Positions 1 through 7,830 of a stretch of 64,000 nt of DNA are shown piece by piece. Positions within the stretch are counted from its first letter, which is position 1; the number at the start of each line of letters is the position of its first letter. The DNA is from Streptomyces adustus (GTDB lineage Bacteria > Actinomycetota > Actinomycetes > Streptomycetales > Streptomycetaceae). Location of the stretch: positions 53,420-117,419 of the forward strand of contig NZ_VJZD01000003.1 in assembly GCF_009377175.1 (NCBI RefSeq), read 5' to 3'. Below the pieces are notes generated by a model that ran no database searches, was not told where the DNA came from, and worked only from the letters and a program-made list of their open reading frames with translations. The translations under genes were made by a program, and so were the position numbers.

Positions 1-1405
1 GCTGGTCGTCGAGGGCACTGGTGGTCGGGTCGTCGCCGATGCGCGCGGACCCGAGCGGGTGGGCCGTGACCGTACCGGCCAAGGCCTCGGTCCACGGACG
101 GACCCGGGACAGACCGTCCTTCTCCAGGATTCCGCGCAGCGCCGTGTCCGCCCGGTCCCATGCCTGGCGGGTTCGGGTGGTGGGGCGGAAGGACATCGTG
201 CCCTGACCGAGACCGGGTGCCAGGCGGATGAAGCCCCCGGTGGGAGGAACCACTCCGAAGGTGCCTTCGTTGTCGTCCTCGGTCATGGCGAGCAGGGTGA
301 GCCACGACGGCCAACGGGCCCGCATCCGACGCTTGTCGACGCCGAACCAGCCGGGCGCGCCGGTCGTCTGGGCGAGGATGTTGGTCAGCGGCGGGAAGTA
401 GATCTGCTGGAGCATGAACCGGCTGTACTCAGGTGCGGACGGATCCAGGTAGTCGTACGTGGCGGAAGTGATCGGCCGGCCGATCGGCAGCCCCTGGTAG
501 ACCGTTCCGTCGGGGCGGGAGAGTCCGAGCAGCGACCCCGCTTTGCTCTCGTCGACGTCGGCGACACTGACGTGGTCGCCGTTGCCGGAGAAGTAGCGGC
601 CGACCGCACCCGGGATGCCGCCGAGCAGCAGGGCGGACCGCTGGAGGATCACCGGCGTGCCCACCGCACCCGCCGCCAGCACCACGACCTTGGCGTGGAT
701 GATCCCCACGTTCGTGGTGCAGGTGTAGTCGTCGGGGTCGAGGACGGTGTAGGCGACCGCGTAGCGGTAGCCGGACTCCGGCGAGGGGGTGATGAGCTGA
801 ACCTCGTGCAGTGGCCGGATGACCGCACCATGGGCTTCCGCCGCGGGGAGATAGTTGAGGAGCATGGAGCGCTTGGCGTCGAACGCGCAGCCCGACAGCA
901 TCCAGTTGCAGTTGGTGCAGGCAGCGGTGTCCACCGCCACCGGAACCGGATTGCAGGTGTGCCCGGCCCGCCGGCAGGCGGCCGCCAGTACCCCGCCCGC
1001 GTAGGAGACGTCCGACCAGCCGGTGTGTGCGACCGGCAGTGCCTGCTCCACCCGGTCGTACCACGGGTCGAGCGTGGCCCGGCTGAGGGACGCCGGCCAC
1101 ATCCGCCGTCCGATGCTGCCGTGGCGCTCGAAGGCGTACGACGGCGCCCGTAGCGAGGCGGCGAAGTAGACGACGCTGCCGCCGCCCACGCAGTTGCCCG
1201 CGACCACCGAGACGCCGTCGCCGCGGATCACATCGACGATCTTGTTGTAGGTGCCCAGGCGCATGGAGTGGCTGAACTGCGCCGCACCCCAGCGGGGTCC
1301 GCGCTCCAGAATGGTGACGCGTGCTCCGCCTGCGGCCATGTAGTACGCGGGGATGGCCCCGCCGAAGCCGCTGCCGATCACGAGGACGTCCGTGGTCTCG
1401 GTCAT
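1..1405 (-). CDS. GMC-family FAD oxidoreductase (C-terminus beyond window edge)
   Basis: The minus-strand frame from the ATG at 1405 stays open to the window edge (about 468 codons). It begins with a Rossmann FAD motif, GSGFGG at residues 11-16, followed by ILERGPRW, the usual end of the ADP-binding strand. A GGGSVVY segment follows, and near the left edge an HPLGSARIGDDP segment that corresponds to the catalytic-histidine region of cholesterol-oxidase-like GMC enzymes. The family oxidises alcohols or sterols using FAD; the substrate here cannot be read. The start overlaps the stop of the upstream DUF5987 gene by four bases (ATGA), so the two are translationally coupled. Partial only because the window ends. 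Confidence 0.85.
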   Translation of the reverse strand, partial: MTETTDVLVIGSGFGGAIPAYYMAAGGARVTILERGPRWGAAQFSHSMRLGTYNKIVDVIRGDGVSVVAGNCVGGGSVVYFAASLRAPSYAFERHGSIGRRMWPASLSRATLDPWYDRVEQALPVAHTGWSDVSYAGGVLAAACRRAGHTCNPVPVAVDTAACTNCNWMLSGCAFDAKRSMLLNYLPAAEAHGAVIRPLHEVQLITPSPESGYRYAVAYTVLDPDDYTCTTNVGIIHAKVVVLAAGAVGTPVILQRSALLLGGIPGAVGRYFSGNGDHVSVADVDESKAGSLLGLSRPDGTVYQGLPIGRPITSATYDYLDPSAPEYSRFMLQQIYFPPLTNILAQTTGAPGWFGVDKRRMRARWPSWLTLLAMTEDDNEGTFGVVPPTGGFIRLAPGLGQGTMSFRPTTRTRQAWDRADTALRGILEKDGLSRVRPWTEALAGTVTAHPLGSARIGDDPTTSALDDQ

Positions 1406-2058
1406 GCCGGGCTCCCGGAAGGGGTCGTGGCGGGATGGAGCGCCGCGAGCGGGCGGCCGTAGGAGAAGTCCCCGAACCGCCACAGGCCGTCCGGGTCCGG
1501 CTCGGGAAACCTCAGCCAGGCCAGGCCCGGATGGCCCTGGGCCAAGGCGGCGGCCGTGTCGGACTGCCCGGCGGTGTCGAACGCGATGCCGACGATCAGG
1601 CTCATCACCTGCCAGACCGGCTCGTCGAGGTCGCCCGAGCCGAACAGGCCGCTGACCAGATCGGTCCGATGGGAGAAGGACAGGTCGACGAAGGGCGGCC
1701 GGCTGGGTGACAGCCAGATCAGCCGGACCGCCGCATAGGCGACGGCACGGGCGTCGAGCAGGGCCGCGATCTCGGGCAGCAGCGGGGCCAGTGGCAACTG
1801 GGGAGAGTTCATGACGTCGATGACGCCCGCCTGGACGGCGCCCGGCCCGGTGACCGCTCCGGCGCACACCTGGTCACCCGGGAACCGGTGCTCACCGGGG
1901 ATGAGGGTGTCGGCAAAGGCCCCCAGCGTCTGTGTCGTCCAGCCTTCGGAGACGTCCGCCGCGGCGGCTGCCGGGGTGGCGGTGAGGCCCCCGGCGGCCA
2001 GCACGGCAACCGATGCGGTGAGCGCCTTGAGGATCGCTCGTCGGTCGATGGTGGACAC
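1402..2058 (-). CDS. Tat-exported DUF5987-like protein, partner of the GMC oxidoreductase
   Basis: This 218-residue protein starts with a twin-arginine signal (DRRAILK, then a hydrophobic Ala/Leu stretch and an Ala-rich cleavage region near residue 33). The mature part (WTTQTLGAFADTLIPGEHRFPGD, then a helical body) resembles the small subunits encoded beside actinobacterial GMC oxidoreductases (DUF5987, distantly like gluconate 2-dehydrogenase subunit 3). Such subunits are thought to escort or complement the flavoprotein subunit. Here it overlaps the GMC start by four bases and lies 6 bp downstream of a secreted-protein gene, so all three form one operon. Tat export suggests the oxidoreductase works outside the membrane, possibly by hitch-hiking, since the GMC protein shows no signal of its own. 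Confidence 0.7.
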   Translation of the reverse strand: MSTIDRRAILKALTASVAVLAAGGLTATPAAAAADVSEGWTTQTLGAFADTLIPGEHRFPGDQVCAGAVTGPGAVQAGVIDVMNSPQLPLAPLLPEIAALLDARAVAYAAVRLIWLSPSRPPFVDLSFSHRTDLVSGLFGSGDLDEPVWQVMSLIVGIAFDTAGQSDTAAALAQGHPGLAWLRFPEPDPDGLWRFGDFSYGRPLAALHPATTPSGSPA

Positions 2059-2064
2059 GGCCGG

Positions 2065-2739
2065 TCAGCCGATCAGCGCGCAGCCGAGGTCGGGCGCAAG
2101 CGCCACCGTCAGACCGGTCTCACCGGCTTCCTGGCCGTATTCGGACAGCGCGTCGGCGAGGTTGTCGAAGTTCGAGGCGCGCAGGGCGGCGACGGCGTCG
2201 CCGATGCCTGCCGTTCGGCCGTTGACGCTGAAGTGGGTGAGGCGGGCGCCGGCCCGCCGGCCGGTCTTGTCCCACCAGTACTGGCCGTCCCACGCCACGT
2301 ACGGTACGGCGCCGTTGGTGGCCTGCACGCTCCAGTGGTCCTTCTGGTAGTAGCGGCAGGTCAGCATGGTGATGGCGAAGCGGGAGGGCTCGGCGACCAG
2401 GAAGCGCAGGGCTCCACCGTCGTCGAAGGTGATGTCGCGCTTGCTGTACTCCACGCACAGCGGGTTCGCGAACATCAGCCACAGGGGCGGCTGTTCACCC
2501 TCGCCGAAGTTGTGCCAGGTGCACGTGGCGGCGAAGCCCGGCTCGGTGAAGGGCCCGACCGCAGGCACGTCGGAGGAGGTCCGGACCGCCGCCGAGGTGC
2601 TCACGGCCTGAGCCGTACGGACGTCAGTGCCCGATCCGGCGGGTGCGGCAGATGCGTCATGGCTCGGGAACAGCGCGGCGCAGACCCCGAGGACCAGCGC
2701 GAAGCCGACCGCAGTGGTGCGCAGGTGCACAGGAAACAC
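2065..2739 (-). CDS. secreted hypothetical protein, first gene of the GMC operon
   Basis: The frame opens at an ATG at 2823, but its first 28 residues are Pro-rich and unlike a signal peptide. A GTG at 2739 follows AGGAGG (4-nt gap), and a second GTG lies at 2730. From there the protein reads MFPVHLRTTAVGFALVLG and then an AxA-type site, a good Sec signal. I therefore prefer 2739 (224 residues). The mature domain is Trp/Tyr-rich and has four Cys, which could form disulfides outside the cell. I recognise no family. Its place 6 bp before the DUF5987 gene suggests it serves the same extracytoplasmic oxidation system. Confidence 0.6.
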   Translation of the reverse strand: MFPVHLRTTAVGFALVLGVCAALFPSHDASAAPAGSGTDVRTAQAVSTSAAVRTSSDVPAVGPFTEPGFAATCTWHNFGEGEQPPLWLMFANPLCVEYSKRDITFDDGGALRFLVAEPSRFAITMLTCRYYQKDHWSVQATNGAVPYVAWDGQYWWDKTGRRAGARLTHFSVNGRTAGIGDAVAALRASNFDNLADALSEYGQEAGETGLTVALAPDLGCALIG

Positions 2740-3177
2740 AGGACCTCCTGGACGCGGAAAAGTGTGGTGTCGCTCGAGAAAGGCCGCCGAGGGCGGGGGA
2801 CCGGCGGGCCGAGGATGGGGCACTTTGCTCAGGAGCAGAGGTGGTACGGGTGGCTGACCGGGTCACGATGACGACGACAGGCGTTCCGACGCGGGCGAGG
2901 TGGGAGCGGCCATGTCTTCGTCGGCGCCCAGGTCGACAACGACGGCGCCGGTGCTCGCAGGCGTGGGCAGGCCGCGGGACGGCGTACGGTCGGGCTGCGG
3001 GGTTGCGTACTGTCGAGCGGCGGGTCGGCGGGGCCGGAAGTCAGGGGCGGCGGACGCCATTGCCGCAGCGCCCGTTTGCGGGCGGCCCTGCCCGGCACGA
3101 GCCGCGTCCGCACGGAGGTGCCTCCGTCCGCGGGCAGGGCGACCGCACGTCCGCCGAGGCGGGCGGATCTCGATGGT
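2740..3177. other. intergenic region upstream of the GMC operon
   Basis: About 440 bp between the GMC operon and the next minus-strand gene. It must hold the operon promoter. No supported gene is seen. A short palindrome (ACGGAGG, TG, CCTCCGT) lies at 3112-3127, just after the stop of the gene at 3178. Its 2-nt loop is too tight for a classic terminator, so it could be an operator or chance. Confidence 0.4.
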
Positions 3178-4572
3178 TCATCGGTCGCCGACCTCCGCGT
3201 GCGCGGTACCCGACAGCCGCCATAAGGCTTCCCGCCGCCATGTGCCCCACCAGCGCTCCAGGCTGACCACCGCGTCCGCCCTCTCGCTGTTGCGGCAGAC
3301 CGCGGTGGAGCCGTCGGGGTCGGTGTAGTCGAGCCTCAGTGTCCGGTCGGGCGGCTGGGTGACTGTCACCTTGATGCGTCTCAGGCCCGCCCTGCCCTCG
3401 ACCCGCCATTCGGGCAGGCCGAGGTCCGCGCGGAACCGGCCGACGCCCGCCCAGCCCACGGCGGAGCGTTCCGCGCGCCGGGGCCAGCTGCGGCCGTTTC
3501 GGTGCAGGCGCAGGAAGACCAGGGGCGGCAGCCTGTCGAGTCCGCGCCGCATGGACACCGCGGCGACGATCTCCAGGACGTCACCACCACCGAGGTCGGC
3601 GTGGAGCCAGGCCCAGCGGCGTGCGTTGCCATGGCCGTAGATGCGGGCGTCGGCCCCCGGAGCGTGGTCCAGTCGCAGCTCACCGGCGCCGTACCGGATG
3701 GTTCCGCTGTAGCGGGAGCGGCCGGCGGGGAGCATGTGCGAGGCCGGAAGCCAGGGGCGTCGCCAGGACCAGCGGGGAAACGTGTACAGCGGCGGGCCCT
3801 CGGGGCTCTCGGTGAGCGCCCAGGTGAACGTCCCCGCGGAGCCCGTGAGCCGGCCCGGTCGGAGGTGGACGCCCGCGGCGGTGAAGCCTTCCGGATGCGC
3901 TGTCCACGGTACGGGGCCGAAGCGTGCGTGTTCGACGTGGCCGTCCTTGGGGAAGACGGCGATCCAGCCGTGCGCGTAGGCGGCTGAACCGTCGGAGGGC
4001 GCCACCAGTTCGTGGTGCAGCCAGATCCCGCTGTCGGTGGCCGGATCCGTCAGGGTCGTGTACCAGACCTCGGTCCGCCCCGGTGTGCCGTCCCAGCGTG
4101 CTGCCGGACGCCCGTCGACGGGGGACGTGACAGCACGCGGGAACCGGAAGCTCGCGATGAAGGGCAGCAGGCCGGTGACGAGGGGAAAGCGCAGGGTGCC
4201 CTCGCCCACGCGGTCACCGTTCTCGTACAGGGTGTACGGCAGTACGGTCAGCGAGGCGAGCGGACGCTTGGGTGACATCGACTTGCAGCCGACCAGAGTG
4301 AGGCGCCGGCCTTCCATGACGAAGGTGATCCGGTAGCGGATCCAGTCGCGCGAATGGGGCGCTGTCTCCAGCTCGCCCACGGCTTCGGTGTCGTCGGCGC
4401 GTCCCGTCACGCGTACGCGTCCGGTGACGTGCGCCCGCGTCGTGCGGTGGGGCAGTGGCACCGCGTCGGCACGGACCAGCAGGTCCAGCCGGACGGGGTG
4501 GTCGCGGTCCTCGCCGGCCAGACGCACCCGGCCCAGCAGGGTCTCTTTGAACACCGTCCCGCGTAAGCTCAC
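3178..4572 (-). CDS. hypothetical protein with two predicted beta-barrel-like domains, coupled to a GntR regulator
   Basis: 464 residues, cytoplasmic (no signal). The N-terminal ~110 residues (FKETLLGRVRL through LTLVGCKSM) resemble the lipid-associated domain that often accompanies actinobacterial cholesterol-oxidase-type GMC proteins. The later part contains RIYGHGNARRWAWLHADLGGGDVLE, a Trp/His-rich strand pattern reminiscent of the tocopherol-cyclase/CrtC-like (AttH) double barrel. Both similarities are from memory and weak, so function is open; a lipid- or isoprenoid-modifying or binding role is a guess. Its GTG start overlaps the stop of the GntR gene by four bases (GTGA), giving a two-gene operon. 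It may be functionally tied to the nearby GMC operon. Confidence 0.6.
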   Translation of the reverse strand: MSLRGTVFKETLLGRVRLAGEDRDHPVRLDLLVRADAVPLPHRTTRAHVTGRVRVTGRADDTEAVGELETAPHSRDWIRYRITFVMEGRRLTLVGCKSMSPKRPLASLTVLPYTLYENGDRVGEGTLRFPLVTGLLPFIASFRFPRAVTSPVDGRPAARWDGTPGRTEVWYTTLTDPATDSGIWLHHELVAPSDGSAAYAHGWIAVFPKDGHVEHARFGPVPWTAHPEGFTAAGVHLRPGRLTGSAGTFTWALTESPEGPPLYTFPRWSWRRPWLPASHMLPAGRSRYSGTIRYGAGELRLDHAPGADARIYGHGNARRWAWLHADLGGGDVLEIVAAVSMRRGLDRLPPLVFLRLHRNGRSWPRRAERSAVGWAGVGRFRADLGLPEWRVEGRAGLRRIKVTVTQPPDRTLRLDYTDPDGSTAVCRNSERADAVVSLERWWGTWRREALWRLSGTAHAEVGDR

Positions 4573-5285
4573 CGGGCACCTTCCCGGCGTCGGCGGGAGC
4601 GTGCCAGCCCGTCGAGCATCATGCGTTCCGTCGCCGACAGATAGTCGCCCGCGGCGGTGCGAGCCGCCTCCTGGTCGCCGGCGGCCACGGCCTCGACGAC
4701 CGGAGTCAGACGGTCACGAGCGGCCCGGGGAACCTCGAAGGGCCCGACCAGCGCTCCGCGCACCGGCAGATACGCGTTGAACAGGGTGTTGGTCAGTAGG
4801 ACGTACACCCGGTTGCCCGTGGCACGGGCAAGAGCACGGTGCACCTCGACGTCCGCCAGCTGCACGGGCTCGCCGCCCGCCGCGTCGCCGACGGCCGCCA
4901 GCAGCAGACGCAGTTCGGCGACCTGGGCCGCCGTGGCACGGGTCGCCGCGCGTTCCGCGATCAACATGCCGATGCTGCGGCGGACTTCGAAGATCTCACC
5001 GATCCAGTCGGGGCTGTGGAGCACCAGCATCGGCAGGAGGTCCGCCCCGCCCAGGCGCAGGAAATCCCTTACCCGGGTCCCCACTCCGTGGCGTGTCTCC
5101 AGCAATCCGGCGTGCGCCAGTCGCTCGAAGGCGTGCTTGAGGGAGGTGCGAGTGACCCCGAATCCGTCGGCGAGTTCACGTTCGGGAGGCAGATAGCTTC
5201 CGGCGGGATGACGCTCGGCGAGGATGTCCTCGCGCAGCCGCTTCTCCAGCGCGTCGACGATCGTCTCGCGTGGCAGTGCCTCCAC
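4569..5285 (-). CDS. GntR-family transcriptional regulator, FadR subfamily
   Basis: 238 residues. The N-terminal winged helix-turn-helix is clear (YLPPERELADGFGVTRTSLKHAFERLAHAGLLETRHGVGTRV, roughly residues 25-70). The all-helical C-terminal FCD domain follows, with the family ligand/metal pattern (EVRRSIGMLIAERAA, then DVEVHRALARATGN). FCD members usually sense an organic acid or acyl compound. The start is a GTG with GGGAG 5 nt upstream. The gene is cotranscribed with the downstream 464-residue protein, and its promoter carries a perfect palindrome with TGGT/ACCA ends, as expected of a FadR-type operator, so autoregulation is likely. Confidence 0.88.
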   Translation of the reverse strand: MEALPRETIVDALEKRLREDILAERHPAGSYLPPERELADGFGVTRTSLKHAFERLAHAGLLETRHGVGTRVRDFLRLGGADLLPMLVLHSPDWIGEIFEVRRSIGMLIAERAATRATAAQVAELRLLLAAVGDAAGGEPVQLADVEVHRALARATGNRVYVLLTNTLFNAYLPVRGALVGPFEVPRAARDRLTPVVEAVAAGDQEAARTAAGDYLSATERMMLDGLARSRRRREGAR

Positions 5286-5305
5286 GTCGGCTCCCGGTGA
5301 TTGAG

Positions 5306-5332
5306 TGGTTCAGTGGCTGAGCCACTGAACCA
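5306..5332. promoter_or_regulatory. perfect 27-bp palindrome, probable GntR operator
   Basis: Half-site TGGTTCAGTGGCT (5306-5318), a single central G, then its exact reverse complement (5320-5332). The centre lies 34 bp upstream of the GntR start. Ends of TGGT and ACCA match the general FadR-type operator pattern. Autoregulation is inferred from position. Confidence 0.75.
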
Positions 5333-5609
5333 TCGTTGATGACGCGGCGTCAATAACTCGGGACGGGAGAGCGACGATGCCACGCGCTCGGATGCCGGTT
5401 CGTCACGATGCCGCCTCCCGACCGGGCACGGCTCCCAACACCGAGATGTGCCGACGTGCGAGGGCGGCGGTCGTGCAACCGGCGCGTGCGTCGGCGGGCA
5501 GAGCGCACCTGGGCGGGCCGCGGACGTCGGTGTCGGTGGCCGGAGCTAGCGTGTCCGGGATCGGGCCGCTCCGAAACCGCGGAGACGGACGTGTCAGAAG
5601 TGGGGGACC

Positions 5610-6095
5610 ATGACCGAGCAAGGAGGCGTAGACCTGATTCGCCTCGCCGACGACGAGGGCAACAGCGTCGTCGTACAGGTGACCGGACGGCATAGGCCGG
5701 GAGTACTGACGGCTCACGACACCCTGACGGCGAACGTCCTGGTGACGACCGCGTTCGTCAGCGGGCAACTGGACATCTGGATCGCGCCTCGCGACCTGGT
5801 CGAATGGGAAACAGCCCTCGACTCCCTGGCGGCGGGGCAGGACATCAGTTGGATGGGAGGCCGTGGCCCCGAGATCAGGATCCAGCTCAGCGGAGAGCGT
5901 GGATGCCCCGATGTCATCGTCGATGACATACCGGGTTCCATGGCGACGGTGACAGTGCCCGTGGCCGTCGAAGAAGGCTGGATGGAGGAACAGCGCCGCC
6001 GCTTGGACGAGGTTCGCCGACGCTGGCCCCGCGAGGTCGTGGAGTCCTCCTTCGGTGTCTACGAGTGGAGTCCGCACCGGAAGCGACGTCCATAG
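5610..6095 (+). CDS. DUF5959-like small protein
   Basis: 161 residues starting at an ATG preceded by a G-rich ribosome site. The text (DLIRLADDEGNSVVVQVTGRHRPGVLTAHDTL, then TTAFVSGQLDIWIAPRDLVEWE, then VYEWSP at the end) matches my memory of a Streptomyces-restricted family annotated DUF5959. The family has no known function. No signal peptide or membrane segment is visible. It stands alone, convergent with the DUF4139 genes to its right. Confidence 0.7.
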   Translation: MTEQGGVDLIRLADDEGNSVVVQVTGRHRPGVLTAHDTLTANVLVTTAFVSGQLDIWIAPRDLVEWETALDSLAAGQDISWMGGRGPEIRIQLSGERGCPDVIVDDIPGSMATVTVPVAVEEGWMEEQRRRLDEVRRRWPREVVESSFGVYEWSPHRKRRP

Positions 6096-6169
6096 CCGGG
6101 ATGTTCCGCTTTGTGGCCGTCATCGGCCCAGGCCTTGGTGATCGGCAGTGGCGTCCGGCGACGCCGGTG

Positions 6170-6199
6170 AGGAGTCGGGGAGGCAGGAGTCGGGGAGGC
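6170..6199. repeat. 15-bp perfect tandem duplication
   Basis: The unit AGGAGTCGGGGAGGC occurs twice back to back between convergent genes, just after the DUF5959-like stop. Probably slippage. Confidence 0.8.
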
Positions 6200-6259
6200 A
6201 CATGCTTCATGCCGGGGTGACGGCTTGCGGGGCCCGGGTTCGGCGGCGCAATGCCGTGC

Positions 6260-7822
6260 TCACAGGCCGGTGACCTTGGCGCCGGCCGACAGGTCGTAGG
6301 CCAGGGTGACCGTGCGGTGGCCGCCGGGCGGGACGGTGACGTCCCAGCGGGCGATGCCTTCGGTGTCGACCACGTCGGGTGCGGGGGAGCAGGCATCCTT
6401 GCGCAGGCGTATCTCCACCGCCGAGACCTCGGACACCGGGATGCGCTCGCGGACGACCACTGTCCGTTCGTCGCTCTCCTCGGGCGCGGAGAAGCGGGAC
6501 AGATGAACCCGGACGGTGCGGGAGATCACGGTTTTCTGGGTCATCCCGACGGAGTCGCGGGACTCCTCGGCATGCCGGACCACCCGGAAGTCGTCGCAGC
6601 TGCCGAAGGCAAGCTCCACGGGGGCTCCGGGGGCGGCGAAGTCCACTGTGCCGCGGCCGGTGAATCCGCTGTCGCGGATCAGATCCACGGGCCCGGCCAG
6701 CAGCGCATGTCCGGACTCGTTGCCGAACCGGACGAGCCGGGTGACCAGCGGGGACAGTTCGGGGGAGCAGGCGTACTCGCTGCTGGTGGCCGCGGTGAAA
6801 GCGGAGACGGGCACCCGGTGCGCACGCCCGTCGCCGGGCACGGAGACCGGCGCGGGGGAGCGCAGCACCCGTGCCTGACCGCCGTCGGCCAGCCCGGGCA
6901 GGCCGAGTGTCGGTGCCGGGCCGAGGTCGCCGATCTCCTGCTCGCGCATCTCGACGTTGAGGGTGCGGCGCTCCGCGGCGGAGCGGTCCTTGAGCGTCAA
7001 CCGGTCCTCGCCCAGCCGCGGGGGTTCGGTGGCCAGCGTCGACCGGGCCGTCGACAACGTCAGCCGTACGTCCGACCAGTCCTCGCCGGTGCGCTGCCAG
7101 ACCACGGCGTCGGTCTCCAGGGTGAGCGAGTCCCCCACGAGCACGGCCCGGTAGGCGGGCCGCCACAAGGCGCACGGGGTGAGGTGGCTCAGTCGTAGCC
7201 CCGCCGGCCCGGCCGCCTCGGCGTCCACGGTCAGCTCGACATGGCCGACCAGTTCGAGGGGCTCATCCTCGGCGAGATCCATGGCCCGCCGGATCTCCCC
7301 CTGCTCGCGGGCGACGGCGGTCAGCCGGGCCTCCACGGCGCGCAGGTCCTCGCCGTACGTGTCGCGCTCGCCGTCCACTTGGTCCAGTCCGCGGGTCCAG
7401 CGGGGCACCTCGCTCTCCCCGGAGCCGGTCCCCTCGCCGATGTCCCGCAGCAGGTCGGCGGCGAGCCGGGCGAGCAGGTCGAGGCGGGCACGCAGACGAT
7501 CGCGCCGCTGTTCCAGCGCGACCTGCTCCTCCTCCAGGGCGTGCGCGCGCAGGCGCAGGGCGGAGTCGTCGTCGGGGGACGGCACCGGCCCGCGCGGTGT
7601 CCAGCTACGGACGATCCGCACGTCGAGCACGGTCGCCGGGTGATCGGCGCTCAGCTCGGCATGCAGGGTACGGTCGACGGCCAGCGCGCTGACCGGCCCG
7701 AGCCGCAGCCGCTGAACTCCGGCCTGTAGATCGACCGCGGCGGTCCGTTCGACCTGGGCGCGATCCTCCAGACAGGTGACGGCCGTGACGGGCAGAGCGA
7801 TCGGCTTCGGGGTCGTGGACAT
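6260..7822 (-). CDS. DUF4139 domain protein (mucoidy-inhibitor MuiA-like), second of a pair
   Basis: 520 residues. Layout follows the DUF4140/DUF4139 families: a short N-terminal beta domain (PVTAVTCLEDRAQVERTAAVDLQAGVQRLRLG), a charged coiled coil at about 85-190, and a long beta-rich domain with the hallmark WRPAYRAVL ... TGEDWSDVRLTLSTA. It ends in strands that close with VTLAYDLSAGAKVTGL. No signal peptide or membrane segment is seen. Its start lies 8 bp after the stop of the longer paralogue, so the two are cotranscribed. The biochemical function of this family is unknown in actinobacteria; the mucoidy name comes from an E. coli phenotype. Confidence 0.85.
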   Translation of the reverse strand: MSTTPKPIALPVTAVTCLEDRAQVERTAAVDLQAGVQRLRLGPVSALAVDRTLHAELSADHPATVLDVRIVRSWTPRGPVPSPDDDSALRLRAHALEEEQVALEQRRDRLRARLDLLARLAADLLRDIGEGTGSGESEVPRWTRGLDQVDGERDTYGEDLRAVEARLTAVAREQGEIRRAMDLAEDEPLELVGHVELTVDAEAAGPAGLRLSHLTPCALWRPAYRAVLVGDSLTLETDAVVWQRTGEDWSDVRLTLSTARSTLATEPPRLGEDRLTLKDRSAAERRTLNVEMREQEIGDLGPAPTLGLPGLADGGQARVLRSPAPVSVPGDGRAHRVPVSAFTAATSSEYACSPELSPLVTRLVRFGNESGHALLAGPVDLIRDSGFTGRGTVDFAAPGAPVELAFGSCDDFRVVRHAEESRDSVGMTQKTVISRTVRVHLSRFSAPEESDERTVVVRERIPVSEVSAVEIRLRKDACSPAPDVVDTEGIARWDVTVPPGGHRTVTLAYDLSAGAKVTGL

Positions 7823-7830
7823 GGTGGGTG

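Noticed and set aside
59..1153. Plus-strand frame of 364 codons at the left edge
   Set aside because: Opposite the GMC oxidoreductase, which has FAD and HPLG motifs.
3112..3127. Palindrome ACGGAGG-TG-CCTCCGT considered as a terminator
   Set aside because: A 2-nt loop cannot form a good hairpin; kept only as a note in the intergenic entry.
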